This document shows, piece after piece, positions 24,763-33,840 of a stretch of DNA of 64,000 bases. Source of the DNA: Lactiplantibacillus pentosus (GTDB taxonomy: Bacteria > Bacillota > Bacilli > Lactobacillales > Lactobacillaceae). The stretch spans positions 2,976,001 to 3,040,000 of the forward strand of contig NZ_CP032757.1 of the NCBI RefSeq assembly GCF_003641185.1, written 5' to 3'. The position numbers were made by a program, and so were the translations under genes. The notes below the pieces were generated by a model. The model was not told the DNA's origin. It did not search any database and worked only from the letters and a program-made list of their open reading frames with translations. Within the stretch, counting starts at the first letter, position 1; each line of letters begins with the position of its first letter.

Positions 24763-26235
24763 TTACATCTTTTCGATTTCGGCGTTGCCGGCAGCAGCTT
24801 CTGCAGCAGCCTTTTCGCCTTCTTGTTTCGTCAAAATAGCATCGTACTTCTTAGCAAATGGGAAGTAGATTGCGGTTGACATAACCAACGTAATCGTTTG
24901 CCAAATCGCCATCTTCCAGCCACCAATCAGGAAGCCAGAAATAATCGCTGGCGTCGTCCACGGTGCCGCGAAACCATTCAGTGGTGGTACGATTCCAAAG
25001 TAGATCACCAAGTACGTTGATAAGGCGACGATAACTGGTGTCAAGAAGAATGGAATTGCCAAGAATGGGTTCATAACGATTGGTAACCCGAACAAGAATG
25101 GTTCGTTAATGTTGAATAATGCAGGAACAAATTCAACTTTACCAATTGTCTTGAATTGGACTGATTTAGCAGCAAATAACGTAAAGATAACCAGACCAAT
25201 CGTAATCCCAGAACCAGTTAAGTTAATGAAGTTATTGTAAAATTCGTTCGTCACAATGTGGGCACCTTGCGCAACGGTCAACTTACCTTCATGCATTAAT
25301 GTTGCATTGTCGAACGTGTTCGGAATTAATAACCCACTGGTAATGGCACCCATGATTAACCCACCATGGACCCCGAAGAACCAGAAGAATGGGACTAAGA
25401 ACGCAATGACTAAGGCCCCACCAAGTGAGTCTGATAACCCTTGTAGTGGTGTTTGTAAGACTTTGTAAATGAATTGCAGCATATCAGTGTTACCAAGGGC
25501 ACTGAAAGCAGCGAAGATCAACATCGCGACGATTAAAATTACGCCGGCAGGAATCATGGCAGTGAATTGGTTGGCAACACTTGCAGGAACTTGTTCTGGC
25601 AAGGTAATCTTCCAACCCTTACGAATCATTGCTGAGTAAGCCCAACCAACTAAAATCCCAACGATAATGGCGGCAATCATCCCTTGACCACCCAGCCAAG
25701 TAATGTTGATGACACCAGTAACTGGTGCTTGCACGAAATCTTGTAGGACTTTTGGCAACTTATCAATGTTTTGTGAAACGGCACTCCCCGACATCACAAC
25801 GTTTCCGGCAGCATTCGTAATCCCAGTGCCGGCTTTACCCATTGCAGCAACCAGTGGATTGGCAATGTTAAGCGTTTGCAAAAGTAAGAATACGGCCATG
25901 GAGGTCAAACCAGCTGGTAATGGTTCGTAACCTTCATTGCGGACATACACATAAGCAATCCCGACAGCGGCCCAGAGTGACAGTACTCCGAACGTCACGG
26001 TATAAGCTTGGTTAAAGAAAGCGGCCCAACCAGACGCCTTAACAACTGCGGCGACTGCTGGAATTGGAATATTGGATAAGATTAAGAATACGGACCCGAT
26101 GATAATAAATGGTAACGCGTAAACCATCCCGTCTTGTAAGGCTTTAACTGGTTTGGTGTTAACGAACTTCATTATCGGTGGTAGAACTTTGTTGTTAATG
26201 AAATTGCTAACAGCACCATTACTACTATTTTCCAT
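24763..26235 (-). CDS. celB: PTS cellobiose/beta-glucoside-family EIIC permease
   Basis: 490-residue membrane subunit that imports and phosphorylates a beta-glucoside. About ten hydrophobic segments; conserved FNINEPFLFGLPIVMNP and VPPLNGFAAPWTTPAIISGFL of the Lac/Cel IIC family are visible. The ATG at 26235 overlaps the stop of the GH1 gene by one base. It is followed 22 bases later by IIB. The exact sugar (cellobiose, salicin-type or other) cannot be read from the sequence. Confidence 0.92.
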   Translation of the reverse strand: MENSSNGAVSNFINNKVLPPIMKFVNTKPVKALQDGMVYALPFIIIGSVFLILSNIPIPAVAAVVKASGWAAFFNQAYTVTFGVLSLWAAVGIAYVYVRNEGYEPLPAGLTSMAVFLLLQTLNIANPLVAAMGKAGTGITNAAGNVVMSGSAVSQNIDKLPKVLQDFVQAPVTGVINITWLGGQGMIAAIIVGILVGWAYSAMIRKGWKITLPEQVPASVANQFTAMIPAGVILIVAMLIFAAFSALGNTDMLQFIYKVLQTPLQGLSDSLGGALVIAFLVPFFWFFGVHGGLIMGAITSGLLIPNTFDNATLMHEGKLTVAQGAHIVTNEFYNNFINLTGSGITIGLVIFTLFAAKSVQFKTIGKVEFVPALFNINEPFLFGLPIVMNPFLAIPFFLTPVIVALSTYLVIYFGIVPPLNGFAAPWTTPAIISGFLIGGWKMAIWQTITLVMSTAIYFPFAKKYDAILTKQEGEKAAAEAAAGNAEIEKM

Positions 26236-27617
26236 TACAATTCATCTCCATTTTTTGCTAGGACCCCTTGAAGCCAATAGTACGACTTCTTAGGAACCCG
26301 CTTTAAGTCTTTTAGATCATGATTGGTTCGGTTGACATAAACGACCCCGTAGCGTTTTTCAATATCAGCGTGTGAACTTGGAATATCAATCAATCCCCAG
26401 CCAAGATAGCCGAGTACTTTAGCGCCATCAATCAACATAGCATCCTTCATTGCCTTGATATGGTCGGCATGGTACGCAATCCGCGCGTCATCTTCGATCA
26501 TATGTTGGCCATCCCAGTGTTCCCGCAGGCCAATGCCGTTTTCAATTGGAAAGACTGGCACTTCATATTGGTCATACAACTTGGTGATCAGGTTCCGGAA
26601 GCCAAGTGGGTCGATGGTCCAACCCCATTCATTCGCCTTCAAAAAGCGGTTAGCCTCAAATGAATAATTGAGATAGCGGTTCGGGACGGCATCCGTGGGA
26701 ATCTTATCCCCATTGATGACCGTGGAACGATAATAACTAAAAGCTAGAAAATCCGCTTTCATTTTGGCAATGATGGCTTCGTCGCCTGGTTGCAAGTCGT
26801 AGTCAATTCCGTGTTGGTCAATGTAACGCAAGACTTCTGGTGAATAGTGGCCATGAACGTAGGCGTCGTTCAAGTTATTGTTCAAGAACTCATCACTCTT
26901 ACGTGCCGCCATCACGTCAATTGGTTTAGCCGTTTCTGGATAAACTGGTGTGTATGCCAACATGCCGCCGATTTTCACGTCGTCATAGTTTTGATGCACA
27001 AAATCATCCAGGCGTGCGTGCGCCAACATCGTGTGATGGAAGATTCGATACAGGTCGTTCACGCTCTGGTCGCCCTTGGTGTATCCCGAAATGTTGAACA
27101 CTTCATCGGTAAAATACAGATTGTGTTCATTAAAGACGATCCAATATTTGACCCGATCTGCGAAGTGTTCAATCATCTTCTCACCGAAGCGAACGAACGC
27201 ATCAACCGTGTGGCGCGACATGAACCCGTTTTCATTTTCGGCCAATGCTAACGGCATATCGAAATGATACAGGCAAATCATTGGGGTGATGCCCCGGGCC
27301 AGCATCGCGTCAACTAACCGGTCATAAAAAGCAATCCCAGCTTCATTGAAGGCGCCATCCCCGTCCGGAACGACCCGCGACCATGAGATTTGAATTCGGT
27401 ACATGTTCAGGTGTAAGTCCTTCATTAAATCTAAATCTTCTTCGTAACGATGGTATTCGTCAATCGCATCGTGCCAATCTGAAGTTGTCGCTGTTGCTGG
27501 TCGAACATCATAGACTGAGCGGCCCTTGCCATCCACATCCCAAGCACCCTCAGTCTGCATACTTGATACTGAGTTGCCCCAGAAAAAATCCTTGGGCATC
27601 TGTCGCTCCTTATTCAT
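26235..27617 (-). CDS. 6-phospho-beta-glucosidase, glycoside hydrolase family 1
   Basis: 460-residue cytoplasmic enzyme that hydrolyses the phosphorylated sugar delivered by the PTS. It starts MPKDFFWGNSVSSMQTEGAW, the GH1 entry signature. The acid/base Glu is in IVFNEHNLYF (near residue 168) and the nucleophile Glu is in VFPIENGIG (near 365). AGGAGG precedes the ATG at 27617. First gene of the operon, with a CRE at 27651-27664 just downstream of its promoter. Confidence 0.93.
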   Translation of the reverse strand: MNKERQMPKDFFWGNSVSSMQTEGAWDVDGKGRSVYDVRPATATTSDWHDAIDEYHRYEEDLDLMKDLHLNMYRIQISWSRVVPDGDGAFNEAGIAFYDRLVDAMLARGITPMICLYHFDMPLALAENENGFMSRHTVDAFVRFGEKMIEHFADRVKYWIVFNEHNLYFTDEVFNISGYTKGDQSVNDLYRIFHHTMLAHARLDDFVHQNYDDVKIGGMLAYTPVYPETAKPIDVMAARKSDEFLNNNLNDAYVHGHYSPEVLRYIDQHGIDYDLQPGDEAIIAKMKADFLAFSYYRSTVINGDKIPTDAVPNRYLNYSFEANRFLKANEWGWTIDPLGFRNLITKLYDQYEVPVFPIENGIGLREHWDGQHMIEDDARIAYHADHIKAMKDAMLIDGAKVLGYLGWGLIDIPSSHADIEKRYGVVYVNRTNHDLKDLKRVPKKSYYWLQGVLAKNGDEL

Positions 27618-27650
27618 TAAACTCCTCCTGTTCTAATCACAATTTAGTTC

Positions 27651-27703
27651 GGAAAACGCTTTCCTCGTGAAATAATACTAGCCTAATTCGGTTTAGAAAT
27701 CAA
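27651..27703 (-). promoter_or_regulatory. Promoter and CRE of the beta-glucoside PTS operon
   Basis: On the minus strand TTGATT (27698-27703), a 17-base spacer and TAGTAT (27675-27680). GGAAAGCGTTTTCC (27651-27664), a CRE-like palindrome, lies downstream of the start site, where CcpA would block elongation while preferred sugars are present. Confidence 0.72.
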
Positions 27704-27768
27704 CACTTTTACTTTAAAAATATATACTTTTGCTAAAATTAGCCCAATCTAATTTGAATGACCGCACT

Positions 27769-27809
27769 AAAAAACTGATCTAACAGTAATTTTCACCATT
27801 AGACCAGTT
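27769..27809 (-). terminator. Terminator after the SDR reductase gene
   Basis: On the minus strand AACTGGTCTAA / TTAGATCAGTT followed by TTTTTT, about 90 bases after the stop at 27900. Confidence 0.75.
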
Positions 27810-27899
27810 ACGACATATTATAGAATTGTCTTGCATGACTCATGATTTAAACGTGCCCGCGAACTGGATTGCTGTCCGTCAGCCGTTGAGCGCGCTACC

Positions 27900-28916
27900 C
27901 TATTTCAGTCCGTTCTTCACCAAAGTATCCACCGCTGCTAGGACGGCCGTGTCCGCTGTACGTGGTTGCCAGCCCAATTGCTCAGCCTTTTGGATGCTGA
28001 CGTCATGGTTGAGCCGCATCATCAAGTTGGCTTCGCGGAGTTGCCGATTAAATGGGGCCAAGCCGTGAACAAACCAATCTGGCACTAAATGTTTGGTCAG
28101 CTTGGCTGCTAATTGGGGCCGTTGCTGTTGAATCAAGCTGCGAATGGCGGCCATTGAGACCGGCTTAGGTGCAACTGCTAAGTAGCGTTGGTTAGCCGCT
28201 TCCGGTGCAGCCATGACCCGAACTTCTAAATCAGCAACATCGCGGACGTCGACGACATTAACGACCAAATTGGGCATCGCCTGACCCGTTAAGAGTCGAT
28301 TGACCAAATTATAACTCCCGGTCACGTGACCATTTAATGATGGTCCGAGCATCGCGCCCGCATTGACCGTTGTAAATTCCGGGCCTTCAGGATGTTGCCG
28401 CTGGTAGTCCCACCCAGCTTGCTCGGCAACTAACTTCGATTGCTCGTATAATGAGAGCCCAGCCTGGTCGACTTTGGTCCAATCGGCTTCGGTTACGGGT
28501 CGCTGATGATCTAGACGACTAAACCCGACTGCACCTAGATTAGCCGTCATTACGACTCGTTTGACCCCGGCGGCCGTTGCGGCTTTCATGATTCGCAACG
28601 TGCCATCCTTGGCTGCGTTCGCCACTGCGGCAGAAGCTTGCCCCTGATTCACAAAGACCGGTGCCGCCACACTCATGACAGTCGTGACCCCTTGCATCGC
28701 GTCATTCCAGCCAGCCTCCTGGGTCAAGTCGAGCGCGACAAAGGAAAGTTGATCTAAATTGGGCGTTCCAGCCAAAGTTTGTTGCACACCAGCGGCCTTG
28801 TCTAATGAGCGCAACGTGCCGCGCACCGCATAACCCGCCGTCAACAATTGTTTAATAATGTGACTCGCTAAAAAGCCGTTGGCACCTGTAACTAAAATTA
28901 ATGATTGATTTTGCAT
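27900..28916 (-). CDS. Extended SDR: NAD(P)-dependent epimerase / dihydroflavonol-reductase-like enzyme
   Basis: 338 residues. It has an N-terminal Rossmann motif VTGANGFLASHI (G-x-x-G-x-x-A) and a catalytic region with Tyr and Lys in YEQSKLVAEQ (YxxxK). This group reduces aldehydes or ketones. The start is the ATG at 28916 with GAGGTGG; the frame remains open upstream without a signal. Divergent from a MerR regulator whose operator lies in this gene's promoter, so it is probably induced by that regulator's signal, perhaps an electrophile. Confidence 0.88.
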   Translation of the reverse strand: MQNQSLILVTGANGFLASHIIKQLLTAGYAVRGTLRSLDKAAGVQQTLAGTPNLDQLSFVALDLTQEAGWNDAMQGVTTVMSVAAPVFVNQGQASAAVANAAKDGTLRIMKAATAAGVKRVVMTANLGAVGFSRLDHQRPVTEADWTKVDQAGLSLYEQSKLVAEQAGWDYQRQHPEGPEFTTVNAGAMLGPSLNGHVTGSYNLVNRLLTGQAMPNLVVNVVDVRDVADLEVRVMAAPEAANQRYLAVAPKPVSMAAIRSLIQQQRPQLAAKLTKHLVPDWFVHGLAPFNRQLREANLMMRLNHDVSIQKAEQLGWQPRTADTAVLAAVDTLVKNGLK

Positions 28917-28973
28917 GGTTGATCCACCTCGTATTAATGATTGTTTTTTGATTGATTTCTTGTTAATATAGCT

Positions 28974-29004
28974 AAAATAAACCTTAGATAACACTCTAAG
29001 GCAA
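28974..29004 (-). promoter_or_regulatory. MerR-type promoter and operator of the reductase gene
   Basis: TTGCCT (-35, 28999-29004) and TATTTT (-10, 28974-28979) are separated by 19 bases, the overlong spacer typical of MerR targets. The spacer region carries the inverted repeat CCTTAGATAACACTCTAAGG (28982-29001). Confidence 0.82.
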
Positions 29005-29022
29005 GCGCTGGGAGGAATTATT

Positions 29023-29466
29023 TTGACTTACACCATCAAAGAAGTTGCGGAAAAGGTCGGATTGAGTGCCTATACGCTTCGATTCTATGACAAACAAGGC
29101 TTATTACCGTTCGTCAGTCGCAATCAGTCGGGCTATCGGGCCTTCACTGACGGCGACTTACACTTGTTACATACGATTATTTGTTTAAAGAACACCGGTA
29201 TGGCAATCAGCGACATCCGCCAATATATCGATTACGTGATGGCCGGCCCCGATTCGATTCCACAGCGCCGCGCATTACTGACAGCTCATCGCAACGCTAT
29301 TCTGGCTGAGCAAGCCAAGATCATGAAGAATTTGCAAGAAGTCGATGACAAATTGAACCTATATAACGACCCGCAAGCGAGCGAACTCGTCAATCAAGAA
29401 CTCGCCCAAGCTAAATCTGAAAAGCAGGCATCCGGCTTAGCCGACCCGTTTCCAGTCACGGAATAA
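29023..29466 (+). CDS. MerR-family transcriptional regulator
   Basis: 147 residues. The N-terminal winged helix-turn-helix (TYTIKEVAEKVGLSAYTLRFYDKQGLLPFV) is followed by the dimerising coiled coil. No Cys pair suggests a metal sensor, so an organic or redox signal is more likely. It starts at a TTG at 29023 after GGGAGGAAT. Divergent from the SDR gene, whose promoter carries its probable operator. Confidence 0.9.
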   Translation: MTYTIKEVAEKVGLSAYTLRFYDKQGLLPFVSRNQSGYRAFTDGDLHLLHTIICLKNTGMAISDIRQYIDYVMAGPDSIPQRRALLTAHRNAILAEQAKIMKNLQEVDDKLNLYNDPQASELVNQELAQAKSEKQASGLADPFPVTE

Positions 29467-29506
29467 TGCCTAAAAACACCGATAAAACGTTAATTCAACC
29501 CCAAAT

Positions 29507-29539
29507 GACCGATTATTTCGAAAATAATCGGTTTTTTTA
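29507..29539 (+). terminator. Terminator of the MerR gene
   Basis: ACCGATTATTT / AAATAATCGGT stem followed by TTTTTTT, 41 bases after the stop. Confidence 0.9.
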
Positions 29540-29849
29540 CGGGCTAATTTTTAGCGATTTTAACGTAACATTGTTCATTTTAGGGACGCCTAAACTTAGT
29601 TGATGGTGCTCGTCATAGACCCCGATTCAGCATTTTTTGACCGTTGGCACCAGGTCACAGTTCGGTTACGAACATTACAAAATAGGTGGTTTCTGTAATC
29701 TTTGCATTGCGTTCTTAAAATTCGCGACACGGACAAGTAACACGTCGGGGTTAGACTGGGTTCTGTTGATTGCGACAGACATCGCAATTAAGATTTTTGT
29801 CAATAAGTAATTTAATCGATAAACACAAAATTTATAGGAGTGTCTTAAT
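29540..29849 (+). promoter_or_regulatory. Upstream region of the first LysM gene, related to that of the second
   Basis: No gene. The stretch TTCTTAAAATTCGCGACACGGACAAGTAACACGTCG (29712-29747) is matched before the second LysM gene by a similar sequence at about 30922-30958, containing TTCTTAAAAT, GAGTAACAAGTCG. It lies about 100 bases ahead of each start, suggesting a shared promoter/operator; possible -10 TAGACT near 29751. Confidence 0.5.
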
Positions 29850-30473
29850 TTGAAAAAACTTGTAAGTACAATCGTAACTACCTCAGCCGCAGCCGCTGGT
29901 TTATTCTTCGCCGGTGTGGTCAATGCTAATGCCGACTCAACTTACACCGTTAAGAGCGGTGATTCCGTATGGGCCATCGCACAAAAATTCAACACAACTA
30001 TTAATAACGTTGAAACGACCAACAACATCAAGGGTCACTACATCTTACCTGGTCAAAAATTAACTATCAAGACGAGCTCATCAAACACGAACAGCTCATC
30101 TTCAAACAGCACGAGTGCTTCGACGACTAGTTCATCATCAACTAGCTCAACTTCAACTAGTTCATCAAGCAACACGACTGCAACCACGAGCTCAACGTCT
30201 TCATCAACTAGCTCATCAACTTCTACCTACACTGGTAGCAACTTAAAGAGCTACGTCTTGAGCCAAATGGAATCACGGACTGGCGTTTCCGCTTCAACTT
30301 GGAACACCATCATCACTCGTGAATCTAACTGGCAACCATACGTTGTCAACAGTACTAGTGGTGCTTATGGGTTATTCCAAAACATGCACATTAGTAGTGG
30401 TTCTGTTGAAGAACAAGTTAACGCCGCCGTTGCTTTATACGAAGCACAAGGCATGGCTGCTTGGGCCCTTTAA
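29850..30473 (+). CDS. Secreted LysM protein with transglycosylase-like C-terminal domain (1)
   Basis: 207 residues. Signal peptide (about 1-28, ending ANA), one LysM peptidoglycan-binding domain (29-72; YTVKSGDSVWAIAQKF), a Ser/Thr-rich linker (73-128) and a C-terminal domain (130-207) with TRESNWQP and GAYGLFQN, as in lactobacillar Apf/extracellular transglycosylase proteins. The Glu in RESNWQP is the likely catalytic residue. It starts at a TTG at 29850 after AGGAG. It probably remodels cell-wall glycan. Paralogue of the next gene. Confidence 0.88.
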   Translation: MKKLVSTIVTTSAAAAGLFFAGVVNANADSTYTVKSGDSVWAIAQKFNTTINNVETTNNIKGHYILPGQKLTIKTSSSNTNSSSSNSTSASTTSSSSTSSTSTSSSSNTTATTSSTSSSTSSSTSTYTGSNLKSYVLSQMESRTGVSASTWNTIITRESNWQPYVVNSTSGAYGLFQNMHISSGSVEEQVNAAVALYEAQGMAAWAL

Positions 30474-30493
30474 TCTAAATCAAACACACACCC

Positions 30494-30520
30494 AAGTCGG
30501 GATTTTTCCCGGCTTTTTTT
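30494..30520 (+). terminator. Terminator of the first LysM gene
   Basis: AAGTCGGGATTTTTCCCGGCTTTTTTT. Confidence 0.88.
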
Positions 30521-31031
30521 GTGGCCTAAAACAGATCACAGTCGCACGCTGTCATGCACAGGTGGATAACTTAATTGAAATCTAGCACGAGTTATCCACA
30601 GTCCGCAATAATTAAGGCGCTTGCTGTCACACGACCTGTGAACAAAGACACTCGCCCCGTGTCGATTACGGTTCAGTCATTGACTAAGCGACTGCCATTA
30701 ATGATATTATCGTGAAACTATCAGCTTTATCACGGATTTGACGGCATTATTAGCTGACCCTAGCAACTATCCCTCATTTTCAAAATTAGTTTATCGTTAA
30801 TTCTGTCATATTTATTATATTAATCGTGGATATATTGACGGCGATTTGACCCGTCGCAACGGCATTCTATGCCAAGCAAAAATATTTAATCGTCATAATT
30901 TTCTCAGAATCTCGCAATCGCTTCTTAAAATACCCGATACAAACGAGTAACAAGTCGCCGCTATACTAATTTTTGTTGATCAACAAAGACTGATTTGATA
31001 CTGATACATTCAAAAAATAGGAGCGTACAAC
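30521..31031 (+). other. Intergenic region between the two LysM genes
   Basis: About 510 bases without a gene. It holds an inverted pair GTGGATAACT (30562-30571) / AGTTATCCAC (30590-30599), whose right half contains TTATCCACA (30592-30600), a perfect DnaA-box match. The promoter region of the second LysM gene includes TATACT at 30962-30967 and the element shared with the first gene. Confidence 0.5.
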
Positions 31032-31709
31032 TTGAAAAAATTATTAACCACAATCTTAACAACTTCCGCTGCAACGGTTGGCTTACTGATGGCCGGAACG
31101 CTTTCTGCAAATGCCGACGCAACTTACACCGTTAAGAAGGGTGACTGTGTCTGGGCAATTTCACAAGAATACAAGACGACGATCGAGTCAATTGAAACGG
31201 CCAACAACATTCACGGCCATTTAATTTTACCAGGCCAACAACTCCGGATTCCGGGCGCAACTGCTCCAGTAACTGCAACACAAACACCAGCAGCACCCGT
31301 AACTTCCGCGCCGGTTCAAACGGCTCCGGTTCAACAAGCACCGGCAACGACGCCGGCACAACCTGCTGAAACACCAGCTGTGACGGCACCGGCAGCGCCA
31401 GTTGAAACGGCACCTGCTCAAACCAGTGAACCTGCAGCGACGACCCCTGCCCCAGAAACTTACACGGGCGGCAATCTTCAAAGCTACGTTTTAGGTCAAA
31501 TGCAATCACGGACGGGCGTGTCTGCCAGCACTTGGGACCACATCATCAATCGTGAATCCAACTGGCAACCACACGTGGTGAACGGCGCTAGTGGCGCTTA
31601 TGGGTTATTCCAAAACATCCACATCAGCGGCGGTTCTGTCCAACAACAAATCGACGCGGCTGTTAATCTGTATCATGCACAAGGCATGCAAGCCTGGGCA
31701 TTATATTAA
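31032..31709 (+). CDS. Secreted LysM protein with transglycosylase-like C-terminal domain (2)
   Basis: 225 residues, same plan as the neighbour: signal peptide, LysM (about 30-73), a Pro/Ala/Thr-rich linker (74-148) and the C-terminal domain (150-225) ending AWALY. The signal peptide and C-terminal domain are close to those of the first copy, while the linker is unrelated in composition (Pro/Ala instead of Ser). The LysM domain has a Cys (KKGDCVWAI) where the first copy has Ser. TTG start at 31032 after AGGAG. The pair looks like an old tandem duplication. Confidence 0.88.
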   Translation: MKKLLTTILTTSAATVGLLMAGTLSANADATYTVKKGDCVWAISQEYKTTIESIETANNIHGHLILPGQQLRIPGATAPVTATQTPAAPVTSAPVQTAPVQQAPATTPAQPAETPAVTAPAAPVETAPAQTSEPAATTPAPETYTGGNLQSYVLGQMQSRTGVSASTWDHIINRESNWQPHVVNGASGAYGLFQNIHISGGSVQQQIDAAVNLYHAQGMQAWALY

Positions 31710-31722
31710 TCATTTGTCATGA

Positions 31723-31757
31723 CAAAAGGCTGAGGATAAGATTCCTCAGCCTTTTTT
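31723..31757 (+). terminator. Terminator of the second LysM gene
   Basis: AAAAGGCTGAGG / CCTCAGCCTTTTTT. Confidence 0.9.
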
Positions 31758-31943
31758 GGCGTGCTCGTAGTCTACTTGTTAGTTCCATCATCGTTGTCTC
31801 ATGATGGATAACGCGATGGTAAGCGCACGTTTATTTCGTGACAGCCTCAATCAACTCGCTTGAGCATCATAAACCTAACTTTTGCCCACCACGTTAGTTT
31901 GTTTTCAAGTATAATAAAAAGCAAGTGTTGGGAGATGATCTTC

Positions 31944-32288
31944 ATGAGCACCATGCAACTGCAACATTCACAGTGGCAATTGGTTCAAGCGGGCACGAAG
32001 ACCGTTGAGATTCGCCTCAATGATCCTAAACGGCAAGCACTACAAGTCGGCGACGCCATCTGCTTTTTAGATTTAGAGACTGGTCAGTCAGTGCGCACCA
32101 TGCTTGTTGCCAAACGAACATATGCTAGTTTTGCCGATTTACTAACCAACTATACTGCTGTTGAAGTTGGGAGTGCGCCCCACACGTCCGTTGCGCAGAT
32201 GGTTGCGGACATGTTGACCATTTATTCAGCGGAACAAGTCCGCCAATGGGGGGGCGTTTCGCTGACAATTAAACGACTAGTCAGTTAA
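31944..32288 (+). CDS. ASCH-domain protein
   Basis: 114 residues. The ASCH-fold pattern is clear: K-T-V-E-I-R-L-N-D (residues 18-26) and LQVGDAICF. ASCH domains bind RNA or nucleotides. GGGAG before the ATG at 31944 sets the start; an earlier in-frame start at 31860 has no signal. Its 3' end overlaps the 3' end of the znuA-like gene by 12 bases (tail to tail), with no terminator visible between them. Confidence 0.8.
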   Translation: MSTMQLQHSQWQLVQAGTKTVEIRLNDPKRQALQVGDAICFLDLETGQSVRTMLVAKRTYASFADLLTNYTAVEVGSAPHTSVAQMVADMLTIYSAEQVRQWGGVSLTIKRLVS

Positions 32289-33170
32289 CAACTGGTTGAG
32301 TTGGCGATACTGCTTCAACATCCACTGTTGATAAGTCAGCTTAGCCGGCATCGTTTCAGTCACGTTGAGCACAGGAACTTGGTGCTGCTTGGCTAACGTA
32401 ACCATGTTCGTGACGATTTTGTCGCTGACTTGCTGGTTGTTCACAAACAGGGCAACTTGCTTATTTTTTAATCCCCGCTGCATCTTGTGGATAACTTGTG
32501 GCGACGGATCCGTGCCCTTTTCAACGGCATTTTCAAAATCACGATTGGCCACTTTGAAGCCCAAGCTGGTCAGCGCATAATCGAAGACTGGTTCACTGAC
32601 GAAGACCTGGCGATTGCTTAATCGTTTCACTTTTGCTTGTAATTGTTGCCGTTCTTGTTGAATTGGCTTGAGTGACGCAATATATTTTTTGGCGTTCGCC
32701 TTAAAATAGGCCCGATGTTGCGGCTGTTGCTTGGCAAACTGTTTAGCCAAATATGTCGCCGTCGCTGGCATCGTTTTAGCGTCATACCACAGGTGTTCAT
32801 TGACACCAGCCTTACGATGCAGGACGTCTTCCCCGACGCGAATCAACTTAGCTTGCTTAGTTGAGCGGACGACCTTATTCATCCAACCATCGTAGCCAAG
32901 TCCGTTGGCGAGCGCCACATCCGCCTGACTGACTTGTTTGGCGACAGCTGGTGTTGGTTCGAAATCATGGGGGTCAACGGACGGCTTATTGATGATCGAG
33001 CTAACCTGAACGTGCTTACCCCCGACTGCTTTGGCCACCGCACCATAAAAGTTGGTCGTTGCGACAACCTTAATCTTACTGTTGTTCGTCGACTCTGACT
33101 TGGATTGACAGCCCGTCAACAGGCCACCACCAATCACTAAGCCAACTAATAGTACCCAAAAACGTTTCAC
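32277..33170 (-). CDS. Zinc/manganese ABC transporter substrate-binding lipoprotein, ZnuA/AdcA-like
   Basis: 297 residues. Lipobox LLTGC is followed by a cluster A-I solute-binding protein with family motifs VDPHDFEPTP and NEHLWYD (metal-ligand His) and a third His-containing stretch. The start is the GTG at 33170, 8 bases after AGGAG; a GTG at 33179 would sit on the ribosome site itself. No permease or ATPase is adjacent, so it must work with a transporter encoded elsewhere. Zur-like boxes upstream point to zinc. Confidence 0.88.
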   Translation of the reverse strand: MKRFWVLLVGLVIGGGLLTGCQSKSESTNNSKIKVVATTNFYGAVAKAVGGKHVQVSSIINKPSVDPHDFEPTPAVAKQVSQADVALANGLGYDGWMNKVVRSTKQAKLIRVGEDVLHRKAGVNEHLWYDAKTMPATATYLAKQFAKQQPQHRAYFKANAKKYIASLKPIQQERQQLQAKVKRLSNRQVFVSEPVFDYALTSLGFKVANRDFENAVEKGTDPSPQVIHKMQRGLKNKQVALFVNNQQVSDKIVTNMVTLAKQHQVPVLNVTETMPAKLTYQQWMLKQYRQLNQLLTD

Positions 33171-33188
33171 ATTTGCCACTCCTTTTTT

Positions 33189-33258
33189 AAATAGTAATCA
33201 TTACGTTTTACAGAATAACAATAACTATCTTGATTGTAAATAGTAATATTTACTTTTT
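33189..33258. promoter_or_regulatory. Two Zur-like boxes between the divergent zinc genes
   Basis: AAATAGTAATCATTACGTTTTA (33189-33210) contains the dyad GTAATNATTAC and closely matches the Zur box AAATCGTAATNATTACGATTT. A weaker copy, AAATAGTAATATTTACTTTTT (33238-33258), lies next to the divergent gene. Expected to repress both genes when zinc is sufficient. Confidence 0.78.
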
Positions 33259-33283
33259 ACAATTTTGTCGTGAGGTGTTTTCA

Positions 33284-33823
33284 ATGAAAAAATTGCTCTT
33301 ACCGTTCATCACCGTCCTCATTATTGGCGCGGTGGTGGGAATCGTCACGCTGCACCACGCACCAGCAGCAACCCCTACGACGACTGCCAAAAAAGCACAG
33401 GTTCCGCGGCGTGTCGCGCCAATCACTGCGGCTGCGGTCGCAAAGGATCCCAAATTAAAATATAGTTGCATCATTTATTACGCCGTCAAGCACCTTAAAA
33501 TTCAACGCTGGCAGGAAGTTAGTGACTTCAAACTAGGCTGGCAAGTTGAAATTTATCACGAAGCGTCCCAATCGAAGTACCTCGTCTGGCCCGATAAGAA
33601 TATCAAGACGAATGCCAAAGCACTTCAGCCGAACTGGTTTACAATCAAAAAAGGTCAGGTGACTTACGATAGTTTTGGGGTGCATACGTTCAAAAAAGAT
33701 ATGACCGCAACTGTCAGCCTGACGACGATTATTAAGCAAATCCAACAAGATCACGCCACCAAAACGGTCCGTAACATGCGCCCTAATCTAGTGGTGAAAG
33801 AACACGCGCGTGTCGATGACTAG
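33284..33823 (+). CDS. Exported protein of unknown function, probably zinc regulated (179 residues)
   Basis: An N-terminal membrane/signal segment (LLLPFITVLIIGAVVGIVTL) precedes an Ala/Thr linker and a mostly basic, beta-rich domain (60-179). Start at the ATG at 33284 after GAGGTG. No recognised family. Divergent from the znuA-like gene with a Zur-like box immediately upstream, so a zinc-related extracytoplasmic role is inferred. Confidence 0.7.
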   Translation: MKKLLLPFITVLIIGAVVGIVTLHHAPAATPTTTAKKAQVPRRVAPITAAAVAKDPKLKYSCIIYYAVKHLKIQRWQEVSDFKLGWQVEIYHEASQSKYLVWPDKNIKTNAKALQPNWFTIKKGQVTYDSFGVHTFKKDMTATVSLTTIIKQIQQDHATKTVRNMRPNLVVKEHARVDD

Positions 33824-33840
33824 TGGCGACGCTCGACCAC

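Noticed and set aside
30562..30600. Replication origin between the LysM genes
   Set aside because: Only one perfect and one imperfect DnaA box, with no dnaA/dnaN genes or AT-rich unwinding element.
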